NCBI GenBank assembly: GCA_000787465.1
Contig: JSYX01000196.1
Coordinates: 1 to 56,627 of the forward strand
Source: Thermomucor indicae-seudaticae
Lineage: Eukaryota > Mucoromycota > Mucoromycetes > Mucorales > Lichtheimiaceae
DNA length: 56,627 bases
Reading direction: 5' to 3'
Below are positions 47,671 through 56,627 of the stretch, piece by piece. Position 1 is the first letter of the stretch. The number at the start of each line of letters is the position of its first letter. The position numbers and the translations under genes are program-made. Under the pieces are notes generated by a model that was given only the letters and a program-made list of their open reading frames with translations, did not search any database and was not told the origin of the DNA.

Positions 47671-50127
47671 CTACTTTAGCCACTGGTTATATGTTTTCAG
47701 TAAAGTTCGTTGGCCAGCCCCTCGGCCAGACTGTGTATCTCTCTCCAACGCGAATATTGCGTCGCGCACAGTAATTTTCCGTGCTCCCGGATCTCCAAGC
47801 CGACCTGGCCGACCGATTGTTGAGGGAGGCAAGAACAAACCAAAGTCAAGACGACCCCGGTCGCGGCCTGCGAAACCTCCTCGTTTGCCGCCTTCGCCCG
47901 TCTTGCGACCCCGAGGTCGCCCTCGTCCACGCGGCATTCCTGCTTCCTCCTCTGTGCCATTCATAGTGACTTTGCCTCCGACACCAAATTGCTGCTGCTG
48001 TTGTTGTTGGTCTTTGGTAGTGCCTGTTAACATCCAGCTCTTTCGTACACCGATTGCCCGCATCAAAGCTGTTTCGCTGCTGGTACTTCGCTTCCGCAAA
48101 TCTACAACCAGGTCGCGTGCCTGACTTCCTTCCTTCTCTTTTTTCTTTTTCCTGGGTCGTCCTTCTTCGCCGCCGCCTTCACCATCGCCCATCTGAGCTC
48201 TCCGCTCTCGCTCGGCAATGAGTTCTTTTCGTTTCCGTTCCTCTTCACGCTCTGCGCGTTCAATTGCCAGCAACTGCTTCTTGACGTCCTGTTGAATGAC
48301 AACCTTATATAAAGGCTGACCATATTCATTGAAAGGCGGCGCTTCTGACACAGATTGCGACATTGTTCGATGTTTTGAAGCTTCTATCATGCGCTCGAGA
48401 AGGCCCTGCAACCGCATCTGCGTTGCCAAAGCTAAATAGGATACAAAATCATTATCCACGTTCAATAGACGGAAAGGCTTGGCTACAACCGACGTAAGTT
48501 AATCTCTTTTGAAATCTCATTGGACTCCCTCTTCGCAACGTGCATACCTATGCTCAAAACGCGTTCCCGCAACAGTTCGGTATTCATGAACTCTTGCGTC
48601 TTTGATCGATCAATACCATCGGGTAACATCCCTCCAATCGAGTCGCCTTCCCTCATAAAATGTTCAATTTCCTCCTGTTTTCTGCTTTAGCCTTCTTTCC
48701 ATCCAATGTCTCCCGTTATCCATTCACCTTCAGGTCTACGCCTGCATAGCCCATAACGTCCGTAATAGTATCGATATCGATTCGGTCCGTCGAGGTAGCT
48801 TGCCCTGACGTTGGTCCCGAGGCAGGTGGCTTCCTAGAATATCCGTTTAATGTCTCAGTTCGAGCATACGATAGCAAAAGCTTGACTTACGTCGCCTCAG
48901 ATTGACCCGGCAACACGACATTTGTTCGCGGTATCTGCAGTCCTGCTGAAACAGGCACGGCTGGCGCTTTAAAAATCGGCGTCGGGTTATTTGGAGATGC
49001 ACCCATAGGCATACCAGCTGGCATACGCTCGGTTTTTGGTCTTTTGAATTGAGGAGTGCTAAAACGTCGTATTGAAATGAATCCATCATTTTTCCCCTAC
49101 AAAGCTTTGCCTACTCACGCGAGACCAGGAACCGTCCGCTGAGCATCTATGCGATCCCCTCCAGCGTTTGAGTACGCTTTCCGTCTCAACATATTGTTTT
49201 GTGACTTTACCTCCTTGCGGACTCGGCTTATTCTTCAAATCTTCTAACTGTTGGTATTGCTGCTGGCCTAATAGCGTTTTGGCTTGTGACAAGAACTGGT
49301 CTGCCGTTACTGCATTATTCTAACAATTGTTCCCCACAAAGTTATTAGTCCATCCACTAGGTTAAACAAGGGGAGCTTAGCCTTACTTGAAGCTTCTTAA
49401 ATAGTTCAATAAACTGTTGCTTGCGGTCGGGTGGTAGTTGGGATGTGATATTTTCAAGTAACGTGGTGGACGTAGCTGGATATAACTAAGTGAGAAGGCA
49501 ACTAGACGCGCGGTATGGAATAGTACCTCCTGCTTGGGGTTGCTGCGAGGGTGATGCGATAGCTGCAGATGAAGTATTCGGTGCGGAAGCTGCTGGAATG
49601 GGCGCTGGGCTTACTTGAGGTATGGAAGAGACAGGAATCGAATGTGGCGGCATCGAAGTCTGAGGAAGGATCCACGGTGTCTGCTGCGGAACCACATTCG
49701 TTGACGGTGTTGTCTGGGATGACTGGGGTATCGAATCAGAAGAACTAGTCGCCATGTTACTGTCATTTCTCGTTTCGTCTGGCGGCTTGTTCATGCTGCT
49801 TTCAGTCTTGTTATCCCATAGAATGTCCTGAACCTGCTGGTTCATGGACAATGCCGCGTCCCCGGCTGTAGAGGTTGTGGCCAGTATATCCTCTGCTGGA
49901 TTGGTGCTGAAAATTTGCTGCAATTCGGCTGGTAATCGCGCAAAGGCCTGTGATGAATCCTCGCCGTTGCTGGCACTGTTGGTTATGTTCTGTACGATCG
50001 CTTGAAATGAAGCGTCATTCGAGGCTAGAGCAGCATTGTCGCCGAGGATATCTTGAATGTTGAAACTCAATTCCTGAGGCTGATCCGTCTGCTGCTGTTG
50101 CTGATCTTGCTGGTCACCCTCGGACAT
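47671..50127 (-). CDS. TAF4: TFIID subunit TAF4
   Basis: Multi-exon gene with start at 50127 (MSEGDQQDQ). The N-terminal 210 residues are Gln/Ser/Asn-rich and unstructured. After linkers (PQFKRPKTERMPAGMPMG, DVMGYAGVDLK) come helices typical of the TAF4 histone-like fold and conserved C-terminal region: FLSQAKTLLGQQQYQQLEDL, IDRSKTQEFMNTELLRERVL, then DFVSYLALATQMRLQGLLER, MIEASKHRT, a charged coiled stretch (KKQLLAIERAEREEERKRKE) and the terminal signature KITVRDAIFALERD..QRTLLKTYNQWLK. TAF4 pairs with TAF12 in the core of TFIID. An AT-hook-like RGRGRPRGRK precedes the final block. Only 67 bp separate its stop from that of the convergent repeat protein. It lies about 17 kb from TAF2. Confidence 0.9.
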
Positions 50128-51964
50128 TTTAGTGTAAAGGATAAGGTGGAAAGTACAAAATTCAGTTAGAAGTTTACAAACTGCGTCACGCTCCTTGATT
50201 TGATTGGTCGTGGACTTGCTTTACACTGGGTTTGTTGCAAGAAGTCGATGAAGGTGCAGAGGCCCGTGCTCTCCCACCACGGCGGATGCAAGACATACTT
50301 CAGATAATAGCTTTGGTATTATGCACTTGGCCGCAGGATTTAATATAAGAATTTCCACTCCCGGGCTGCCACGATTGCAGCCTTCGGTGAGTCAGAGGTC
50401 TGTGTCACTTTTCGGCTTGGATACTTTGAATGAAAACGCTGCCGTTTCAATACTTGGAAAGAATGCAGGAAAGCACGCGGATATTTCCGAGCATAATCTT
50501 CGACTGCTCTTCTTGTTCATTCAATCGTCAAATTGATGACGCGTTGTTTGTTAGAGACAATGTGTCTCATAGGCACGACAACCGCGAAAGGCATGCTGCT
50601 TTCTGAGCGACTCTGTTTGTTTATTGTCGACTGATAACAATAATTAATATCTAGTCAAGATGATAAGGATACAACAACAAAGGAACCATTAAAAACTTTT
50701 AAGACTGGTTATCTAATGATCATTCTATGCCTGGAAGCAGTCAAATGGCAAAATGAGCATTGATGCGATACTATCAATCAGGATCGTACGTTAAAACGCC
50801 TTGCTAAAAGTTTTGCAACCGCAATTTGACCTGTTGTCCTCTTTGAAGTTACAGTGTACTTCCGATGTAGCTTTGACAAGGCAGCTGTGGTTCTATCTTG
50901 TATCATAACTGGCTCCGAACCGACGGGACAGACGAAGATATTGCCATAGTGACAAAACGTCGCTCATTTATTGCCAAGGATGCACTCTGAAGCACAATGG
51001 TAATAGATGCGTCTAACTGAATGATACTCTGGCTGCCCAATAATCAGCTCAAGTTCAACAAGATCTGATGTCTTCCACTGAGTTCTTTGCAGCATCATCA
51101 AAAACACATGCTAGAGAAAAGGCATATTGTCTGGTTGAAACACTTGGTCCTTTCGGCTACAAGTTGACTAATCCGCATCCGGAGTCAGTAAACATTGGTG
51201 CCATGGCACAGACCCTGAAGTTACTTTGATTTAAGACATCTAATGCCCCATATGTTTCTGTTACGTCCCTTCTTTTCCTTTTGCAGCGCTCAATATGTTC
51301 CTTTTACAAGTTTGTTGTAGCAGTACACGAGTCGCATGCCATGCCTGCAGTCCATCGGCGTCCTGACGCACAAATCATTTTACGCAGCCGTAATATTGAT
51401 ACTTTCAGCTGCGCTGCACAGACAAACGCAAAAGGCCCATCAGAAAAAAAAATACTGCGTTACGCGCAATAAGCCAACAAGTTCCGGGAGATCAGTATGC
51501 AATCCCATTGTACCAGCTGAACCCGAAAAGTCGGTATCCGTTTATGAGCAAGCTGCGTTAATAACTGAGAGTACAAGAGAGATCGAAAGCCGGCTTTGGT
51601 AGGGACAAAGAGAATACAGTAAACGACAATCATATGTGTCATGTTTGAGTCACTCTACTCGTTCTTTGGTCCGAGGTTTTTCTCCAACGTGCATGTTTCG
51701 AACCCTATGTAGCATGACTCCTTGCAAAGTGGTGTTGTCTACTTATGCCCCACTTCTTCATCGGTTTGAGTATCCGGGGTTGCACATTGGTTGGTTTCGC
51801 AATAAGCAGCTTCTTCAGAACAAGCATTCTTGGACTGGTGTGCCAGCCAAAGTTGGAATCAGTCGGCGGATGAATCAACAGCATTCCTCGTTTCTTTTAA
51901 ACTGTTCCCCCCCCCCAACTGGCAGTTTCGCTAGGTCGAAATGTTACGCACTCTCTATTTTCTA

Positions 51965-52279
51965 AGTTACCAATGATACCTGTAACCCTATCGGATCACC
52001 TTCTCGATCGACAAGACGAAACGAATCCAAGAAAAGACCCTTGATTCGTTCATCCTTGAAGAGTCTCGGTCCAGACAGTCACTATCGCAAAATCATAACA
52101 GACGGAGCGACCTTGATGGGATACATACCAATTAGTCGCTGTTTGAATGTGGCAACTGTGGAGAAATCGAAGGTATGATTTGAGGCAGCCAATAAGCGAA
52201 GAGCCAGGAACTCGGGACCATGTGCAACGTGGCCGGCAATGACGAAGGACTTCGCTGTCGAGGTCAATTTGTTCGTCAT
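51965..52279 (-). pseudogene. Possible gene fragment, family unknown
   Basis: The frame from 52279 encodes TAKSFVIAGHVAHGPEFLAL and continues to FSTVATFKQRLIG. After a GTATGT donor and TAG acceptor the sensible downstream peptide (SGPRLFKDERIKGLFLDSFR) lies in a different frame, and it is followed by another donor-like CAG|GTATCA. Either I have misjudged the splice sites or the locus is frameshifted. I do not recognise the family. Confidence 0.25.
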
Positions 52280-52484
52280 GACTGATTGCGCCTAGCTCTC
52301 TGGAAATAAATCAATTCAGGAATAGCGTTGTCTAAAGCACTTACCCCAAAAAGAAACTCAGATGCGATCGTGAGCATTCCTCCGCCCCTTCGCTTTCCTG
52401 TGCATATTCCCCGTCCAGGTATTTTCGAACAAGGAAGAGACGATTATTGGTTATAATGGTTAAGAACAAGAGAGGACGTGGTTC

Positions 52485-52586
52485 ATGGCATCAAAGCGGG
52501 GGGTGCGCTTTGACCTGAGGTTCCTTAGGGGCAGACAGGATGCACTGGCCAAAGAAGAAAAGCTACGCGCAGCCCGCAGCGAATGA
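52485..52586 (+). CDS. Possible 33-residue small ORF
   Basis: An ATG opens MASKRGVRFDLRFLRGRQDA, followed by LAKEEKLRAARSE and a stop. The peptide is strongly basic and helix-prone, unlike random translation, but there is no family match and no clear promoter. Confidence 0.2.
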   Translation: MASKRGVRFDLRFLRGRQDALAKEEKLRAARSE

Positions 52587-53301
52587 TGATAAAAAGAGCG
52601 CTTCTGTGAGCAAAGGTACTCAAAATCAATGCGTTCTAATGTCTTTGCCGAAGAATCCGTGTTATTCTCGACCTTCATCTTCCGTTGGTGTCCCTGGTGT
52701 CAAAGTTCTCTTTCTGCGAGAGATCGAAGGACGCTTGTGTCAGGTCAATTGACAGACTCATTTCAATTGCCCAAGCTGTCCTTTTCTCTACTACATGCCT
52801 GTTGCGCTCTTTGTCTATTGGAATGATTATACACGTCGCATCCGTTATGAAGGAGTATCGAGGTTCTCCGGGTAGATACAAACAAACCAACACGTTGCAT
52901 GCACGATTTAATCTGTCATAGGACCTCGACGCAAAACAACAAGACACACGGAGTCAGGAGTGTTGTTGTCGAGGAGAAGGCGCCAATTCGATACAAGAGT
53001 CTCGGTCATGACTCTCTATCATAAAGAGAATCGTCAAAAGTAATGACGGATGCATTGCTCAAGTGAGCAGCTTGCGTGTAGAAATATCACTGTCGAGGTT
53101 TTGTGGATGGGGGAAACGGATCGACATGATGCGGTTGGTTGGATGATGATGAGCATGTCACATTCTCCAGACAGGCATAAATTACATTTCTCGGTTCTTG
53201 GTATCGTCACTTTATCCGAACCTGCATTTCATCCCCCCCCCCACTTAAACCTGCTCCACCGAAAGAAAGTTTAGGCCACTCCCCCCAACCCTCCATTTCT
53301 G

Positions 53302-53309
53302 TATATAAA
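53302..53309 (+). promoter_or_regulatory. TATA box of the APSES gene
   Basis: TATATAAA lies about 200 bp upstream of the ATG at 53506 and is followed by a long pyrimidine-rich leader (about 53325-53500), a common arrangement for strongly expressed fungal genes. Confidence 0.55.
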
Positions 53310-53505
53310 CTCGACTCGATTGCCCCTTCAGTTCCCTACTTGTTTATTCTACTCTTCCTTGGCCTTCTGCCTATTTTCCCGCTTTCTTCGCGCGTTTTTT
53401 TCGCTTGCTCTTCTCTCGCACGCTTGTCGCTTTGTCATTCCTATCACCTCCTGACTCGCTTCTCGCTGTTCTTTCTTTGTCTTCTGCCTCTTTCGTTGAC
53501 CCGTC

Positions 53506-55074
53506 ATGTACCCAGCCAGTCGTCCAAAGTCCCGAGTATCCGTTGTCTCGCAAATTGCCAAGGCGAAAGCCAAGGTGAAAGCCCGGGCAAAAGCCAAGGC
53601 GGTTACCAAGAAAGACGGCAAACAAAAGGCTCGTATCTTCAACAAGGACGGCATCGACATCACGAACGACGAGGATCTCACCAACGACGACCCGAGGTTC
53701 TACCCTCACCTGACGCGACGACCTGATGGCGGACTTGAGTTTCCCATTATGACGGCAAGGTACGCCACCTGCCAGGACAAGCGCGGGGCAATTCCCGTGT
53801 ACGAATACGAGTTGGAGGGGTTTCGCCTGCCTGACGACAAGCCAAACGCGAGGCACTTTATCGTTTGGGACCGCCAAAATGGTAAGTCACCTTCTTTTCT
53901 GGTTTGCTTGATCTACTCATGTTTTTGTTTCCAAGGCGATGTTTTGTTTACTGGCATTTGGCAGTGCCTCACCAGTCAAAAGACTGACATTGTCCGTGTG
54001 GCGGAGAGCACCCCCGGGGTCAAGATCACTAAGATCCGGGGGGGCTGTCTCAAGATCCAAGGCACCTGGTATGTTTCTGTTCATAGTTATCCATTTCTCA
54101 TTGTGTTCATTTGAAATCTTGTTAGGCTCCCTTACGACCACGCGCTAAATATTTGCAGGCTGTGCGTCTGGCCGATTCGTCACCTGCTGGTTCCTTTGTT
54201 CGGGCCCACTATCCTTGACGTTTGCGTCCCGCCCACAAGCCAGGATTCGTTGGCTGATTTGTGTTTCCGTTATCGTGCGCCCGCCAAAAGGGCTTTCAAT
54301 CGTAGGGCCCGCCGTGAGCTTGCCACCCCATATCCGCGTCCCAATTCGGCATCGTCCTCGCCATCGCCATCGCTTGCTTCTCGATCGTCGTCAGCATTTC
54401 ATCGTTGGTCTCGTGGTTCCTCTTCGCCGATGGCGGTTTCGCGTCTTTTGAACTCCGGTTCCTTCTCCTCTGACGCGGCTGATGTTGCCACTTCGCCTGA
54501 CACCACGCCTTCTCCTTCCGGCGCTCCTGTATTCCCCGGTTCTGGTCCGGTTTCTTCTGGCTCGACCTTGCCTGGAACCGGATGCTCTTTGCGGTCTGCG
54601 TTTCCTTCTGGTTCGACTTTTGCTGCCGATCGCGGTTGTTCTTCTGGTCCAGTCCTTGCGGACTCTTCCGATTCACGTTGGTCGTCGTCTGCCCCGGACT
54701 CTTCGTCTGTTCCTCGGTTGTCTTCATTATGCTCCGGTCAAACTTGTTCTGGTTGTCCCGTCTGTGCGCCCTTGGTTCGCCCGGTTCTCGTTCCCCGTGG
54801 CCCACGGCCTGTGCTGCCGCTGCATCGCGCGGATGGGCTGCCACGTGTGTTCCCGTCGTCGTCTGGTGCCTGCCCTGCCGAAGCTACCTGCGTGGTGGAG
54901 CTGCCGGCTCATTCTAACACGACCATGGAATGGGTCGGCATCATTAAAAGCAGTATCGGGCTGCTTCGTCTCTCCCGGGACACCGGTGAACGTCCCTTTC
55001 CTCTTGACCGCCCCCATTCGGTCCCTGGTCACGTTGTGGTCGGGGATCAGAGGTTCACCATCTCCTGGGACTAG
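53506..55074 (+). CDS. APSES/KilA-N DNA-binding protein (Xbp1/Bqt4-like)
   Basis: Three exons: 53506-53881, 53936-54068 and 54126-55074, coding for 485 residues. A Lys/Ala-rich N-terminus (AKAKAKVKARAKAKAVTKKD) may be a nuclear localisation or DNA-contact segment. Residues about 85-220 form an APSES/KilA-N type domain: YEYELEGFRLPDD, FIVWDRQNGDVLFTGIWQCL, VKITKIRGGCLKIQGTWLPY, DHALNICRLCVWPIRHLLVP, LFGP. The GGxLKIQGTW..Y..A core is shared by the fungal Xbp1 repressors and S. pombe Bqt4. The remaining 265 residues are Ser/Pro-rich and probably disordered. Base composition is clearly more GC rich, with C-ending codons, than in the neighbouring genes. Whether it binds DNA as a regulator or serves a nuclear-envelope role cannot be told from sequence. 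Confidence 0.82.
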
Positions 55075-56260
55075 AAGTCTCGAGGACCACCGCCCAGAGG
55101 AGTTCGCTTTTATTTTTGTACATACTTTTGTATATATTTTTGCACTTTTGTATATAAAAAGTACGTTTTACATTTTAAATAAACTTCTTTCGAGTCAAAA
55201 GACCTGTCTTTTTTTTACCATTGCTTGAAGAAATCACTTAGTGGACGGGTAATATAGGGAAGCTTGAGAACAGGATTTCTTAAACGACGATATGATCAAA
55301 ATGTCGGGCAACCACGACGTTTCAAGGTAGGCGAACAGGTCCTAATGAAAGATAGTATGCCTCAAGGGAAGTTCGCAGATTGCTTTGTAAGAAGAATGGT
55401 CGTGGTCAAGGCCAACTCGGGTGGTACGTATCACCTCGAATCCGTAGTGCTAAGCGCTTGAAAGGCGCTGTCGATGGAGATTCACTCATTTTTTTTATCT
55501 ATCATAAATATATTGTTCCTGATATTCAAACAAACGTATCATGCAACAATTTCAAGCATGGTATGAAATGAACCCGTCAAGATTGATCCTTTCAATCGGC
55601 CTCTAATTCGGAACTATGTATGGTTCAGCTAGGACTTCCCTCGGGACGCTCGATGTGCCATTTCTCTACGACAATTGTGATTAACGAGAACTTCCAGGCG
55701 TATACGGATAGACTAATGACACACGTTCAGTCAACCGCAAAAAGGTTTTTTTGCATATACAAATACAAGACATTGCACAGCTGAAGGCCCTATGAAACAT
55801 CCAGCTGGTTATGCCTGCGTAAGAATATGTCGTGCAAAGTGCTCCTTTAGGTAATATCGCTCAGTATGCTAATATGTACCAGCAGCAATACACATCACCG
55901 TTGTCGCCACCACCAGTCTCGTAAAGTCAAAAGTCGGTCTCCGTCGATGTATGACGTCATCTATCTTCATCCACAATTTCTAGTGCACCACTTGACCTTT
56001 CTCCCTATCAAATCTCAGCAAGATGCTATTCAAAAACGCCTCTAAAAAGCCAAGAACGGCAGAAGAAAGACATCCTCTTATTTTCTGCGTGCGTGCTGTT
56101 TTACCTCTTAGTTGCGCATCCAAAATCTTGTAACGAAATATGGACATTACTACGAGAAAAATAAACTTGAAGTCCCAAGGTCATCCAGTGCTCTCAACTT
56201 CTTCCACCTCCAAGAGTTGCCCATCACCTTGAGCGTCCATCATTGTATTTCCCGCAGGTA
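55075..56260. other. Gene-free right flank around the integrase fragment
   Basis: Besides the integrase remnant (55264-55545) I see only AT-rich sequence. The first part contains the APSES gene's 3' UTR, with AATAAA near 55178. Nothing else is supportable between 55550 and 56260. Confidence 0.5.
55264..55545 (+). pseudogene. Broken Ty3/gypsy integrase C-terminal fragment
   Basis: The frame at 55264-55461 encodes LKRRYDQNVGQPRRFKVGEQ, VLMKDS and KANSGGTYHLES, the characteristic region after the integrase core of Ty3/gypsy elements. The expected continuation (AKRLKGAVDGDSLIFF) lies in another frame just downstream, showing a frameshift. No reverse transcriptase, protease, LTR or upstream integrase core is visible nearby, so it is an old fragment. 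Confidence 0.75.
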
Positions 56261-56598
56261 AGTAGGGTTCCGAACAGCGCTCTAGTCTTTGGTTTCGCTC
56301 TGGCTATGCTCCGGCTTTTTTCACTCTGCTCTGGTTTGCTCTGGTCTTTGAGGGCCGAAATATGGTAAGGGAATGCATTAGTCGCGTGTATGTCTATAGA
56401 GTGATGTTTGGAAAAGTGGCAAGAGGGAAAGTAAAAACTTCCTTGAGGGGGAAAAAACAAAAAGGACTTCCTCTCCAAAATCACGGTCGCAAACCAGAGC
56501 AGAGGAGATCAGGCTTTCTCAAAAGCAGAGCAGAGCAGATTCGGTTTGGTTTGGTTTGGTTTGGCTCTGCTCTGGTCTGGTTTTTCCGAACTCTACTT
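56261..56598. mobile_element. GCTCTG-rich inverted-repeat element (copy 2)
   Basis: About 338 bp. The left edge reads AAGTAGGGTTCCGAACAG and the right edge TTCCGAACTCTACTT, nearly exact reverse complements. Inside are inverted GCTCTG/CAGAGC units on both sides and a (GGTTT)4 run near 56540-56560. The sequence at 56480-56500 matches 884-905 in the left flank. It encodes nothing recognisable, which fits a MITE-like non-autonomous element. I could not settle a target-site duplication. Confidence 0.6.
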
Positions 56599-56627
56599 GA
56601 ACGCTTCCAAAGAAGAGACCCAACAGG

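Larger units (their letters stand above)
50128..53505. other. 3.4-kb region without a firmly supported gene
   Basis: It starts with the TAF4 promoter and ends with the APSES-gene promoter. Between them are open stretches I cannot place: minus strand about 52280-51965, where SFVIAGHVAHGPEFLALRLL and further on RLFKDERIKGLFLDSFRLVD look protein-like but do not join in frame; a minus 44-codon piece near 51107-50960; and a plus 33-codon frame at 52485. They may be remains of a decayed gene or exons of an unrecognised one. C-tracts occur near 51908 and 53233. Confidence 0.35.

Noticed and set aside
54296..54844. Long minus-strand and alternate-frame ORFs across the APSES gene
   Set aside because: GC-rich Ser-codon sequence leaves all frames open; only the frame continuing the KilA-N domain is supported.

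Overview
The window reads as nuclear DNA of an early-diverging filamentous fungus. Genes are compact and run in both orientations. They are split by short GT-AG introns of about 45-70 bp, and the proteins are fungal or opisthokont types (VPS33, LSm6, NDUFS6, TFIID subunits, Kre9-domain cell-wall proteins, an APSES/KilA-N factor). Gene content and intron style suggest Mucoromycota, probably Mucorales. That placement is inference; no rRNA or species marker is present. I saw no tRNA, rRNA or CRISPR.

Layout: 1-1.65 kb is non-coding and repeat rich, with two kinds of TTCCGAA-ended inverted-repeat elements. 1.65-2.1 kb (+) is a DUF202 membrane protein. 2.4-4.6 kb (-) is an MFS transporter, followed by an unrecognised, possibly decayed minus-strand locus. 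6.1-9.5 kb (-) is a Bem3-type PX-PH-RhoGAP. 11.1-13.4 kb (-) is an ADCK2-like ABC1 kinase. 13.7-14.4 kb (-) is a small GPI-type Kre9-domain protein. 15.1-19.6 kb (-) is a GRAM-TBC-EF-hand Rab GAP. 20.3-21.2 kb (-) is a UBE2E-class E2, divergent from LSm6 (+). 22.2-30.4 kb (-) is a giant TFIID TAF2 protein carrying six bromodomains. 31.2-31.8 kb (+) is the complex I subunit NDUFS6. 31.9-33.0 kb (-) is an RWDD2-like protein. 33.6-36.5 kb (+) is VPS33. 38.6-41.2 kb (+) is a two-finger GATA factor with a long upstream region. 41.4-42.9 kb (-) is an ELMO-domain protein. 43.2-45.2 kb (+) is a novel-looking UIM / SUMO-motif repeat / UBZ4 protein. 45.5-47.6 kb (+) is a secreted Kre9-like protein with long Trp/acidic repeats. 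47.7-50.1 kb (-) is TFIID subunit TAF4. 53.5-55.1 kb (+) is a GC-rich APSES/KilA-N protein. The right end holds a broken Ty3/gypsy integrase tail and another copy of the inverted-repeat element seen at the left end.

Functional themes are RNA polymerase II initiation (TAF2 fused to six bromodomains, and TAF4), small-GTPase control and membrane traffic (Bem3 GAP, TBC GAP, ELMO protein, VPS33), ubiquitin/SUMO biology (E2, UIM-SIM-UBZ protein), mitochondria (NDUFS6, ABC1 kinase) and cell wall (two Kre9-domain proteins). As this is a fungal genome these are neighbours, not operons.

The best candidates for something new are the TAF2-hexabromodomain protein and the UIM-(SIM/SUMO-site)x4-UBZ4 protein. 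Also notable are the repeat-bearing Kre9-like secreted protein, the symmetric intron placement in the two GATA fingers, and two GC-AG introns. Exon boundaries given to the base were derived by hand from splice consensus plus reading frame and family conservation; they have not been checked against RNA.
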